Below are positions 22,636-30,380 of a stretch of 48,619 nucleotides of DNA, piece after piece. The position numbers were made by a program, and so were the translations under genes. Positions within the stretch are counted from its first letter, which is position 1, and each line of letters starts with the position of its first letter. The stretch lies in the NCBI GenBank assembly GCA_029007725.1, contig JAQXIJ010000065.1, positions 1-48,619 on the forward strand, given 5' to 3'. The stretch is from Bacillota bacterium (lineage in GTDB: Bacteria > Bacillota > Clostridia > UBA1381). The notes under the pieces are model-generated. The model worked only from the letters and a program-made list of their open reading frames with translations, made no database searches and was not told where the DNA came from.

Positions 22636-24870
22636 TCAGTCTGAAGCGCTGTGTCTGAACTCGACGCTTATAACCGTTGCCGGCTCAACCGCCGTTCCTG
22701 CCGGAATACTCTGCTTAAAGGCATATGCCCCCTCGGAATTTGTAAGACCCGCACCGGCGATTTCAAAGTTCAGTCCCAGCTCGGTGAGTTTCTGCTTCGC
22801 AGCCGAAATCGAAAGCCCAGACAGGTTTGGAACAGTAACCTTTTTGTTTGCGTCTCGCTCTTGGGTATAGACTATAACCGTCGCGTTTTCGCCTATGCTT
22901 ATGCCGGGCTTTGGTAGCTGATCAAGAACAGTGTCGCCGTTCCCTACAACCTTTATATTAAGCTTTTTGCCGCCAACGGCTTCTTTTGCAGCCTCAACAG
23001 ACATCTCGCGCAAATCCGGAACACTGACCGAAATGGTCTTTGCTTCTTCTTCTGTATACTGTCTGTCAACGCCCATGTATTCGAGCACTTCTTCAATTAC
23101 CGCACCTGCAATAGGCGCCGCAATAGTACCGCCGTACTTGTTTGCAACCTGCGGCTCGTCAAGCATGATAAGACAGACTATCTGTGGATCGTCGGCAGGC
23201 GCGAAGCCTACAAAGGAAGCGATACGCTTGCCGTTGTTTCTGCCCTTTTCTGATGTACCTGTTTTTCCGCCGATTCTGTAACCCTTGATATATGCGTTCT
23301 TTCCCGTACCTTTGGGGTCAGCAACAACGCGTTCCAAAATGTTACGCATAGCCGCCGAAGTGTCCTCTGAAATAACGCGGTTCACAACCTCAGGATAAAA
23401 GCTTTTTACAATACCGTTGGAATTTCTAATTTCCTTTACAATCTGCGGCTTCATAAGATTTCCGCCGTTTATAACCGATGAAATCGCGGTTATGTGCTGA
23501 ATAGGCGTAACGCTGAATCCCTGACCGAACGAGCTTGTCGCAAGGTCAACCTCGGACATTCTGTTTCGGTAGAAAACGCTGCCCGATTCGCCGATAAGCT
23601 CAATTCCGGTCTTTTGCGTCAGTCCAAACGCCTTGAAATATTCCTGGAATTTATCGCTTCCTAGCCGCAGTCCCAAGTCCATAAACACAACGTTGCATGA
23701 GTTTATAACGCCGTGTGCAAAATCCTCCGCGCCGTGTCCTGCCGTTTTGTGGCATCGTATTCTTCTGTCAGCAACCTGTTTTGCACCGTTGCAGAAGAAC
23801 TGCGAATTAAGATCCGCCACGTTTTCTTCAAGCGCCATCGCCGCCGTCAGAATTTTGAATGTTGATCCAGGTTCATATGTGTCTGAAATCGCCTTGTTGC
23901 GCCACATTTTGTTGCGGATTTTCGCCACTGCGGCATTTTTTACATCATCGTCCGATGATTCGGCATTTGCAATGTCCTCGCCCATATCTATCGCGTATTT
24001 TTCAAACTGCGAAAGGTCGGTCGGTTTGTTCAAATCAAAGTCCGGCTTGGTCGCCATAGCGAGAATTTCGCCGGTTTTCGGGTTCATGACAATTCCGCAC
24101 GCACCCTCTTTTAACTGATCTTCAATACACGCCTGCTCAAGGTATTTTTCGAGAATTGACTGTATTGTTTCGTCAATGGTCAGAACAACATCGTCGCCCT
24201 TTTGCGCGTCCTCGTCCTGCTCATATTGATAGTCGGTCATGCCGCCCGAGGCAGTCTTTGCCGACAGCACGCTTCCGGCTCTGCCCGTAAGATAGCTGTC
24301 AAATGTAAGCTCAATACCCTGAATACCGTTGTTGTCATAGCCGGTGAATCCTATTATATGTGACGCTATGTTGTACTGATAGTACCTTTTTGAGTCCTCC
24401 TCAAAATAAACACCGGAAAAAAGCTTAGCCGTTTCTTTGTCGACTGAGCTATCCTTTAGTTTTTTAATTTCCTGAGCTTCCTCTACGGTAACCCTCTTTT
24501 TAATATATTGAAACTGATTATTCTTCGTGATTTTTTCCAACACGCTGTCGCGGTCCATGTCCAGAATTTCGGAAAGCTTTGTTGCTACGATTTCAGCACC
24601 GCCGTCCTTTTTAATCTGCTGAGGATTACACACAACCGTGTTTACGGTCGCGCTTTCTGCAAGGACCTTCTGGTTTCTGTCATAGATAGTTCCGCGGCTA
24701 GCATTAATCGCCGTCCGGCTGGTCTGCTGACGCAAAACAGCCTCCTTCATTTCGTTTCCGCGCACCACCTGCCAGTATGCAATCCGGCAAATCAAGATTG
24801 CAAGAAGTATAACCAGAACCGCAAACAACCGAACAGACCTTTTTTTCATTCTGCTCAAAGTCATTGCCAT
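22636..24870 (-). CDS. Class B penicillin-binding protein with two PASTA domains (SpoVD/FtsI type)
   Basis: A 744-aa peptidoglycan transpeptidase anchored by one membrane helix (about 13-33). The PBP dimerisation domain comes first (from RGTIYDRNQKVLAES, 59-73). The transpeptidase domain carries the active-site motifs S336-T-F-K339, S391-C-N393 and K536-T-G538. Two PASTA domains end the protein (about 610-672 and 676-740), as in SpoVD and in some FtsI/Pbp2x proteins. It cross-links the glycan made by the SEDS protein of the same cluster. Vegetative septum and spore cortex roles cannot be separated from sequence. The ATG at 24870 has a weak RBS; an ATG at residue 3 or 8 is possible. Confidence 0.94.
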   Translation of the reverse strand: MAMTLSRMKKRSVRLFAVLVILLAILICRIAYWQVVRGNEMKEAVLRQQTSRTAINASRGTIYDRNQKVLAESATVNTVVCNPQQIKKDGGAEIVATKLSEILDMDRDSVLEKITKNNQFQYIKKRVTVEEAQEIKKLKDSSVDKETAKLFSGVYFEEDSKRYYQYNIASHIIGFTGYDNNGIQGIELTFDSYLTGRAGSVLSAKTASGGMTDYQYEQDEDAQKGDDVVLTIDETIQSILEKYLEQACIEDQLKEGACGIVMNPKTGEILAMATKPDFDLNKPTDLSQFEKYAIDMGEDIANAESSDDDVKNAAVAKIRNKMWRNKAISDTYEPGSTFKILTAAMALEENVADLNSQFFCNGAKQVADRRIRCHKTAGHGAEDFAHGVINSCNVVFMDLGLRLGSDKFQEYFKAFGLTQKTGIELIGESGSVFYRNRMSEVDLATSSFGQGFSVTPIQHITAISSVINGGNLMKPQIVKEIRNSNGIVKSFYPEVVNRVISEDTSAAMRNILERVVADPKGTGKNAYIKGYRIGGKTGTSEKGRNNGKRIASFVGFAPADDPQIVCLIMLDEPQVANKYGGTIAAPIAGAVIEEVLEYMGVDRQYTEEEAKTISVSVPDLREMSVEAAKEAVGGKKLNIKVVGNGDTVLDQLPKPGISIGENATVIVYTQERDANKKVTVPNLSGLSISAAKQKLTELGLNFEIAGAGLTNSEGAYAFKQSIPAGTAVEPATVISVEFRHSASD

Positions 24871-24912
24871 TTACGCATCATTCCCATCTATTGCACATCT
24901 ACTAAAACTCTA

Positions 24913-25377
24913 TTATTTTTTTCTTCCAAATATGCTAAAAAAGCCCGCTGCTCCTTCAACCTGGTTTGCGGTCACTTCGGTAACGTCATCCTGCTTGATG
25001 TTTACATATATTGTCTGATATTTTTCTGGATGTGTCATTCCGAGTTTTTCCGACGCAATTTTTTCTACATTTTCGAGATCTAAGCTCTGATCAAGCTCAA
25101 AAGCCTTCTGGCTTGAATATTCCTTAAGCTCGTTCAGATTTTTCTGAAGCTTCTGAACTTTATTTTCTCCTTCGTAAACGGTTACATCACGTGAAATCAT
25201 AAATCCCGCGCTCATCGCCAGAACCAAAACACACGCCGCTACCATCTGATGTTTTCTTTTTGAGATAGCCTTGGCCTTAATTTTTATTTCCTTTTTTCTT
25301 TCTTGGACCTTTTTATTGATTCTTGCATCATTCGTCTCAAAATCCAATTCATAGGCAAGGTTACCGTCATATCTCAT
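24913..25377 (-). CDS. ftsL: FtsL-like septum protein
   Basis: A 154-aa bitopic protein. A basic cytoplasmic tail (EIKIKAKAISKRKHQ) leads into one membrane helix (about 45-63), then a leucine-heptad coiled coil (about 68-110). The C-terminal segment VEKIASEKLGMTHPEKYQTIYV is characteristic of FtsL/DivIC-type proteins. These link the early divisome to the FtsW-FtsI synthase. Position between rsmH and the PBP gene is the standard ftsL position, which supports a call that sequence alone would leave weak, since FtsL diverges quickly. Confidence 0.85.
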   Translation of the reverse strand: MRYDGNLAYELDFETNDARINKKVQERKKEIKIKAKAISKRKHQMVAACVLVLAMSAGFMISRDVTVYEGENKVQKLQKNLNELKEYSSQKAFELDQSLDLENVEKIASEKLGMTHPEKYQTIYVNIKQDDVTEVTANQVEGAAGFFSIFGRKK

Positions 25378-25395
25378 TTTAAAAAAACATCCTTT

Positions 25396-26328
25396 CTAAA
25401 TTTTTTCTGCTATTCTCAGCTTGGCGCTTTTTGACCTTGAATTTTCTTCAATCTCCGACGGCGACGGAAGCACCGGTTTGCGCGTAATAATCTTAATTTC
25501 CGGCTTTTTTCCGCACACACATACCGGAAAATCGGGAGGACAGGTGCAGCCCTTTGCAAGCTCCGCAAATGTCTGCTTCACAATTCTGTCCTCCAGCGAA
25601 TGGAAAGTGATAACCGCCAGTCTGCCGCCGCTTTTTAGACTTGCGACAATATCACAAATCGCATTTTTCAAAATTTCAAGCTCGCCGTTCACTTCTATTC
25701 TGACTGCCTGAAAAACCCGCTTTTCAGGGTGCGAAACGTCCTTTCGCGCGCCTTGCGGAATCGCCGCACGGACAATATCTGCCAGCTCAAAGGTTGTTTC
25801 AAACGGTTTTTTTCCTCTGTGCTCCGCAATGAAGCGCGCAATACGCTTTGACCACTTTTCTTCGCCGTAGCGATAAAAAATATCGGTAAGACGTTCCTCT
25901 TCATAACCGTTGATTACATCGTATGCGGTTTTTCCTCCGTTTTTGTCCATCCGCATATCAAGCGGCGCGTCCTGCATATACGAAAAACCGCGTTCTGCAT
26001 TGTCAATCTGATAGGACGAAACTCCGAGATCAAGCAACATTCCGTCAAGCTTCTCCACACCCAAAGAGTCGAGTATAGCCGAAATATTCATAAAATTATC
26101 GTTTACAAAGGTAACCTGTCCCGAAAACGCCGCAAGCCGCTCCTTGGCCGCAGCTATAGCTTCTGCGTCGCGGTCAATTCCGATTACGCGTACGCTGTCC
26201 GATCTCGACAAAATTTCAAGCGTATGTCCTCCGCCGCCCAACGTGCCGTCGGCATAAAGTCCGCCAGGGCGTACCGCAAGCCCATCTATCGTTTCTTTCA
26301 AAAGAACCGAGAAATGCTTAAATTTCAT
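25396..26328 (-). CDS. rsmH: 16S rRNA (cytosine1402-N4)-methyltransferase RsmH (MraW)
   Basis: A 310-aa SAM-dependent enzyme that N4-methylates C1402 in the decoding centre of 16S rRNA. The glycine-rich motif [11 protein letters not shown] near residue 30 and the blocks [30 protein letters not shown] and [12 protein letters not shown] are diagnostic. A Cys-rich stretch [16 protein letters not shown] lies near the C-terminus, as commonly seen in this family. It starts 13 bp after mraZ with AAGGA upstream, in the invariant mraZ-rsmH order. Confidence 0.97.
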   Translation of the reverse strand: MKFKHFSVLLKETIDGLAVRPGGLYADGTLGGGGHTLEILSRSDSVRVIGIDRDAEAIAAAKERLAAFSGQVTFVNDNFMNISAILDSLGVEKLDGMLLDLGVSSYQIDNAERGFSYMQDAPLDMRMDKNGGKTAYDVINGYEEERLTDIFYRYGEEKWSKRIARFIAEHRGKKPFETTFELADIVRAAIPQGARKDVSHPEKRVFQAVRIEVNGELEILKNAICDIVASLKSGGRLAVITFHSLEDRIVKQTFAELAKGCTCPPDFPVCVCGKKPEIKIITRKPVLPSPSEIEENSRSKSAKLRIAEKI

Positions 26329-26341
26329 ATATCATCGTCCT

Positions 26342-26788
26342 TTATATATTGATACCGTATTTCGCGATTCCTTCGATGATGATGTCTTCGTCAGCGTCGT
26401 CGTCAATATGCTTCCAGTTTTCGCTGTCCCATATCTCAATTTTCGAGTTGACGCCGACCAGAACAATATCCTTTTTCATTCCGGCATATTCAACCAGCTC
26501 TGCGGTAAGCGGAATTCTGCCCTGCTTGTCAACCTCGCAGGAAATTGCCTTTCCGAAAAGCTTTCTCTGAAACGCCGACGCATTTCTGTCGGTAACCGTT
26601 GGTAGCGAGCGTACTTTTGCCGAGATGCTCTCCCATTCCTCTTCTGTATATAAATTAAGACATTTATCTATAGGTGAACGAGTAATGTAGACAGTGCCCG
26701 ACAGTTTTTCCCTGATTTTAGCAGGCAAAATAAACCTTGATCTGTCATCAAGCTGACGCTGATATTCGCCGACAAAGTTAACCATCAT
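26342..26788 (-). CDS. mraZ: Cluster regulator and division protein MraZ
   Basis: A 148-aa DNA-binding protein with two AbrB-like repeats, each carrying the family's D-x-x-x/K-x-G-R pattern: LDDRSRFILPAKIRE and VDKQGRIPLTAELVEY. MraZ forms a ring and, in E. coli, represses its own operon by binding TGGGN repeats spaced 10 bp apart. The frame is open 32 codons further up, but ATG 26788 is chosen because AAAGGA lies about 9 nt upstream and the protein then begins MMVNFVGEYQ like its homologues. First gene of the cluster. Confidence 0.95.
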   Translation of the reverse strand: MMVNFVGEYQRQLDDRSRFILPAKIREKLSGTVYITRSPIDKCLNLYTEEEWESISAKVRSLPTVTDRNASAFQRKLFGKAISCEVDKQGRIPLTAELVEYAGMKKDIVLVGVNSKIEIWDSENWKHIDDDADEDIIIEGIAKYGINI

Positions 26789-26828
26789 GACACCATCCTT
26801 TCCTTTTGTGTACAAGCAATAATTGTTA

Positions 26829-26863
26829 CACCATTTTGCTCCATTACTCTCCATTACTCTCCC
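26829..26863 (-). promoter_or_regulatory. MraZ operator: four repeats at 10-bp spacing
   Basis: On the minus strand GGGAG (26863-26859), TGGAG (26853-26849), TGGAG (26843-26839) and TGGTG (26833-26829) recur with an exact 10-bp period, separated by 5-bp A+T-rich spacers. They begin directly after the -10 box and cover the predicted start site near 26857, so MraZ bound here would repress its own cluster. Confidence 0.8.
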
Positions 26864-26892
26864 ATTATATAACACGCTCTCCAAAATAGCAA
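26864..26892 (-). promoter_or_regulatory. Promoter of the mraZ-murG cluster
   Basis: On the minus strand: TTGCTA (26892-26887), 17 nt and a perfect TATAAT (26869-26864), abutting the first MraZ repeat. No other clear promoter is seen down to murG. Confidence 0.7.
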
Positions 26893-26986
26893 TAGTTTTT
26901 ATTAAAAAAATTAAAGTTTTTTTTGATTTTATATTACAAATATTACCGACATATTAATAGGTTTGTCATAATTTACCCTTTTGCTC

Positions 26987-27015
26987 TTGTATAAAAGCAG
27001 AAAATAGGCTATAAT
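26987..27015 (+). promoter_or_regulatory. SigA-type promoter of tex
   Basis: TTGTAT (26987-26992), 17 nt and TATAAT (27010-27015). Start near 27022, so the leader before the ATG at 27046 is about 24 nt and holds only the RBS. The stretch between the two divergent promoters (26893-26986) is A+T-rich with nothing else recognisable. Confidence 0.65.
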
Positions 27016-27045
27016 TACATTTATAATATAATGTGGAGGCTTACA

Positions 27046-29202
27046 ATGGACAAAATTGCAAAAATTCTTATGGAGGAATTTAATATAAAGGAATTTCAGA
27101 TAACAAATACACTGAAGCTAATTGACGAGGGGAACACAATCCCTTTTATCGCGCGATACCGCAAGGAGGCGACAGGCGAACTTTCGGACGAGGTCTTGCG
27201 AAATCTTGCACAACGGCTTGAATGTCTGCGCGGAATTGAAGCAAAAAAGGCGGAAATTACAAGGTTGATTGACGATCAAGGCAAAATGACCAATGACCTT
27301 TTGCAAATCATTGAGAACGCAAAGACTGTAACCGAGCTTGACGACATATATCGTCCGTACCGCCCCAAGCGCCGCACACGAGCGACAATCGCAAAGGAAA
27401 AAGGGCTCGAAGGACTTGCAAAGCTGCTGCTTGAACAAAACCCGTCAGCTCCGTCACCGGAGGTCATGGCACAGGATTATATCGACGCCGAAAAAGGAGT
27501 GCCGAATGCCGACAGCGCGCTCGCCGGAGCAATGGACATAATCGCCGAGATAATCTCGGACAACGCCGACTACCGCAAAAATATCCGCCGGCTGAGCTAT
27601 TCCGGCGGCAGTCTTTCGGTCAAGGCTGCAAAGGACGAGGACAGCGGTTACTGTATGTACTACGATTTTTCCGAACCGGTTTCAAAGCTTGCAAACCACC
27701 GCGTTCTTGCGATAAACCGCGGCGAAAAGGAAGGTTTTTTGTCAGTGCATCTGGATATTGACGAAAATATTTGTACGGATTTTATTAAAAGTCAAATAAT
27801 ATCAAAAATACCGTGTTCCGCCTCGAAATATGTCGAACTTGCGACAGAGGACAGCTACAAGCGCCTTATTGCACCGTCTGTTGAAACCGAAATTCGAAAT
27901 CTGCTCACCGAGCGTGCAGGCGATGCCGCTATAAAGGTGTTTTCTAAAAATCTGAGCGGGCTTCTGCTTCAGCAGCCGATTAAGGGCAGAACGGTGCTCG
28001 GTCTTGACCCGGGCTACCGAACCGGCTGCAAAGTTGCTGTTGTAGACGACACCGGAAAGGTGCTAGATACCGGCGTGGTGTACTGCACTCTGCCGAACCA
28101 CGACAAAGAAAAAGCTAAAGCGATTTTGAAAAAACTTATTCTCAAGTACAATGTAAATCTAATCTCAATCGGCAACGGCACTGCGTCCAAGGAAACCGAA
28201 ATATTAACCGCCGAACTGATAAAGGAAATCGACCGCAAAATATACTATATGGTAGTAAGTGAGGCAGGTGCGTCGGTCTATTCGGCATCAAAGCTTGCAA
28301 CCGAAGAATTTCCGGAATTTGACGTCTCCTTAAGGAGCGCTGTTTCAATAGCAAGGCGGCTTCAGGATCCGCTTGCGGAGCTGGTTAAAATTGACCCAAA
28401 GGCAATTGGCGTGGGACAGTATCAGCACGACATGAACCAAAAGCTTTTGGGAGAAGCGTTGGGTGGAGTTGTCGAGGACTGTGTAAACAGCGTGGGAGTC
28501 GACTTAAACACCGCATCACCATCGCTGCTTGCATATGTCGCGGGAATAAACTCTGCTGTTGCAAAAAATATCGCGGCATACCGCGAAGAAAACGGAAAAT
28601 TTACCGACCGAAAGCAGCTTTTGAATGTTGCACAGCTGGGCAAAAAGGCATTCGAGCAGTGCGCCGGCTTTTTGCGCATTTCGGACGGCAAAAACGTCTT
28701 TGACAACACCTCGGTTCACCCCGAAAGCTACGGTGCGGCGGAAGAGCTGCTAAAAAAACTCGGCTATACACGCGAAGACGTCGCCGACAACGGTTTTGGC
28801 GACCTAATGACGAGAATTGCAAAATTTGACATAAACAAACTTGCGGAGGGATGTGGCGTCGGTATTCCTACACTGCGCGACATTGCCGATGCACTCATAA
28901 AAAAAGGCAGAGATCCGCGCGAAGATTTGCCGCAGCCGCTCTTGATGTCAGACGTTATGAGCATTGAAGATCTGAAGCCCGGAATGGAAATGAAAGGCAC
29001 GGTGCGTAACGTCATCGACTTTGGAGCATTCGTGGATATCGGCGTACATCAAGACGGCTTGGTGCATATCTCCCAAATATGCGACAGATATATAAGGCAT
29101 CCGCTTGACGTTTTGTCGGTCGGTGATATCGTAAAGGTAAAAATTCTTGATGTTGACGTAAAAAAGAAAAGAATTTCACTCACTATGAAGGAGGCAAGAT
29201 AA
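27046..29202 (+). CDS. tex: Tex-family RNA-binding transcription accessory protein
   Basis: A 718-aa protein with the Tex domain order: N-terminal helical region, YqgF-like RNase H fold (LGLDPGYRTGCKVAVVD, about 320), helix-hairpin-helix DNA-binding region (NTASPSLLAYVAGINSAVAK and following, about 485-560) and a C-terminal S1 domain (GMEMKGTVRNVIDFGAFVDI through VKKKRISLTMKEAR). Tex binds nucleic acids and is linked to transcription and stress tolerance in several bacteria; the exact role is unsettled. ATG 27046 is preferred over 27031 because TGGAGG lies 6 nt before it. lgt follows after one base, so the two are coupled. Confidence 0.95.
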   Translation: MDKIAKILMEEFNIKEFQITNTLKLIDEGNTIPFIARYRKEATGELSDEVLRNLAQRLECLRGIEAKKAEITRLIDDQGKMTNDLLQIIENAKTVTELDDIYRPYRPKRRTRATIAKEKGLEGLAKLLLEQNPSAPSPEVMAQDYIDAEKGVPNADSALAGAMDIIAEIISDNADYRKNIRRLSYSGGSLSVKAAKDEDSGYCMYYDFSEPVSKLANHRVLAINRGEKEGFLSVHLDIDENICTDFIKSQIISKIPCSASKYVELATEDSYKRLIAPSVETEIRNLLTERAGDAAIKVFSKNLSGLLLQQPIKGRTVLGLDPGYRTGCKVAVVDDTGKVLDTGVVYCTLPNHDKEKAKAILKKLILKYNVNLISIGNGTASKETEILTAELIKEIDRKIYYMVVSEAGASVYSASKLATEEFPEFDVSLRSAVSIARRLQDPLAELVKIDPKAIGVGQYQHDMNQKLLGEALGGVVEDCVNSVGVDLNTASPSLLAYVAGINSAVAKNIAAYREENGKFTDRKQLLNVAQLGKKAFEQCAGFLRISDGKNVFDNTSVHPESYGAAEELLKKLGYTREDVADNGFGDLMTRIAKFDINKLAEGCGVGIPTLRDIADALIKKGRDPREDLPQPLLMSDVMSIEDLKPGMEMKGTVRNVIDFGAFVDIGVHQDGLVHISQICDRYIRHPLDVLSVGDIVKVKILDVDVKKKRISLTMKEAR

Positions 29203-29203
29203 A

Positions 29204-29989
29204 ATGTCACATATTATAGATTTCCCGGGACTCGGACTTGAATTTAATATAAACCGTGTTGCTTTTACGGTATTCGGAAAAGATATCTACTGGTACGCGC
29301 TCTGCATAATGACCGGATTTCTTGCCGGATTGATTTTTGTCAGCGCAACCTGCCGAAAGCGTGGCGTTGACCCCGACAACGTATTTGACATATGCTTTTG
29401 GGGACTGATATTCGGTCTTATATGTGCGCGTATTTACTACTGCATTTTCGACTGGAAATCAATCGGCAGCTTTGTGAACATCTTTAAAATCTGGGAGGGT
29501 GGAATTGCTATCTACGGCGCGTTAATAGGCGCGGTCGGCACTGCATACGTCTACTGCCGTATCAAAAAACTGAATATGATGAATGTTTTTGACGTTCTTG
29601 TGCCAGGTCTGTTCATCGGTCAGATAATAGGCAGATGGGGAAACTTTTTTAATGCCGAGGTATACGGCAGAGAAACATCCTGCTTTCTGCGCATGACCAT
29701 AGACGGTGCACAGGGTGTGCATCCCCTGTTTTTATACGAAGGAATATGGAATTTTGTCGGACTTATAGTACTGCTCTTCTTTCGCGGCAAAAAAAAGCAT
29801 GACGGTCAGATATTCGGATTTTATCTCTTTTGGTACAGTTTGGGCAGACTCTTTTTGGAGGGTATGCGCCAAAGCGAATATATACTCTACCTCATTCCAA
29901 ATGTTCTCGGAATTTCACAGGTAGTTGCCTTTTTGGGAATTATAATCGGTCTTGTTTTTATTCTAAGTCCTCACAAATTACAACATTAA
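29204..29989 (+). CDS. lgt: Phosphatidylglycerol:prolipoprotein diacylglyceryl transferase
   Basis: A 261-aa polytopic membrane enzyme that attaches diacylglycerol to the lipobox cysteine of prolipoproteins. The Lgt signature GQIIGRWGNFFNAEVYGRE, with its essential Arg and Asn, and HPLFLYEGIWNF are present, with seven predicted membrane segments. Normal length. It lies one base after tex and is followed by a strong terminator. The putative lipoprotein at 13631 would be among its substrates. Confidence 0.96.
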   Translation: MSHIIDFPGLGLEFNINRVAFTVFGKDIYWYALCIMTGFLAGLIFVSATCRKRGVDPDNVFDICFWGLIFGLICARIYYCIFDWKSIGSFVNIFKIWEGGIAIYGALIGAVGTAYVYCRIKKLNMMNVFDVLVPGLFIGQIIGRWGNFFNAEVYGRETSCFLRMTIDGAQGVHPLFLYEGIWNFVGLIVLLFFRGKKKHDGQIFGFYLFWYSLGRLFLEGMRQSEYILYLIPNVLGISQVVAFLGIIIGLVFILSPHKLQH

Positions 29990-29994
29990 AATTA

Positions 29995-30032
29995 AAAAAA
30001 ATAGAGAAGTATAACACTTTCTCTATTTTTTT
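29995..30032 (+). terminator. Terminator of tex-lgt
   Basis: A-rich ATAGAGAA (30001-30008) pairs with TTCTCTAT (30019-30026), extended by A/T pairs and ending in a long T-run. Strong and symmetric enough to work on both strands. Confidence 0.85.
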
Positions 30033-30061
30033 GGCATAATAAAAATTATCCTGTCATCTGC

Positions 30062-30126
30062 TGTCGAACGATTCTTGACAATTTTTGTAAAATTGTATTG
30101 ACAACTGTATATTTGTGTGATAAATT
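30062..30126 (+). promoter_or_regulatory. Promoter with a possible Spo0A box and a dyad, ahead of the Spo0E-like ORF
   Basis: TTGACA (30098-30103), 17 nt and TAAATT (30121-30126) form a good SigA-type promoter. Immediately upstream is an exact inverted repeat, ACAATTTT-TGT-AAAATTGT (30078-30096). Further up, TGTCGAA (30062-30068) matches the core Spo0A box. A 7-mer occurs often by chance, so the Spo0A link is suggestive only. Confidence 0.5.
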
Positions 30127-30169
30127 TTAAGATATTGAAGGAAAATCATGGAAAGAAAGGGTGAAAAAT

Positions 30170-30325
30170 ATGATGATCGATAACGAAAAAAGCAAAATTC
30201 GTGCAGAACTGAACAGACTAATTGATGCCCTGGATACAGAAAAGCTCTCTTCCCCGAGCATTGTTGAACAGGCATTAAAAATCGAACAGCTTCTTTCCGA
30301 ATCTGCCCATGGCGGTTTAAAATGA
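30170..30325 (+). CDS. 51-aa helical protein, Spo0E-like
   Basis: Starts at ATG 30170 (or 30173) with AAAGGGTG 6 nt upstream and ends at TGA 30325. The sequence has a short helix (KSKIRAELNRLIDALD), a turn (TEKLSSPS) and a second helix (IVEQALKIEQLLSE), the two-helix layout and size of Spo0E-like phosphatases that dephosphorylate Spo0A. The family's SQELD motif would align with EQALK, so the key Asp is not conserved; it may be a divergent or inactive relative. It has its own promoter, a possible Spo0A box upstream, and a terminator after it. I am confident that it is a gene and only moderately so about the family. Confidence 0.6.
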   Translation: MMIDNEKSKIRAELNRLIDALDTEKLSSPSIVEQALKIEQLLSESAHGGLK

Positions 30326-30338
30326 CCCCCCCAAAAAT

Positions 30339-30380
30339 CCCCCATACACATCTGGTTTTACCCGATATATGTGGGGTTTT
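30339..30380. terminator. Probable shared terminator of the small ORF and malQ
   Basis: CCCC with CAUA-type pairing (30339-30351) folds back on AUAUGUGGGG (30367-30376) with mismatches, followed by TTTT on the plus strand; on the minus strand GGGGGATTTTT follows. It lies between convergent genes and the stem is imperfect. Confidence 0.5.
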
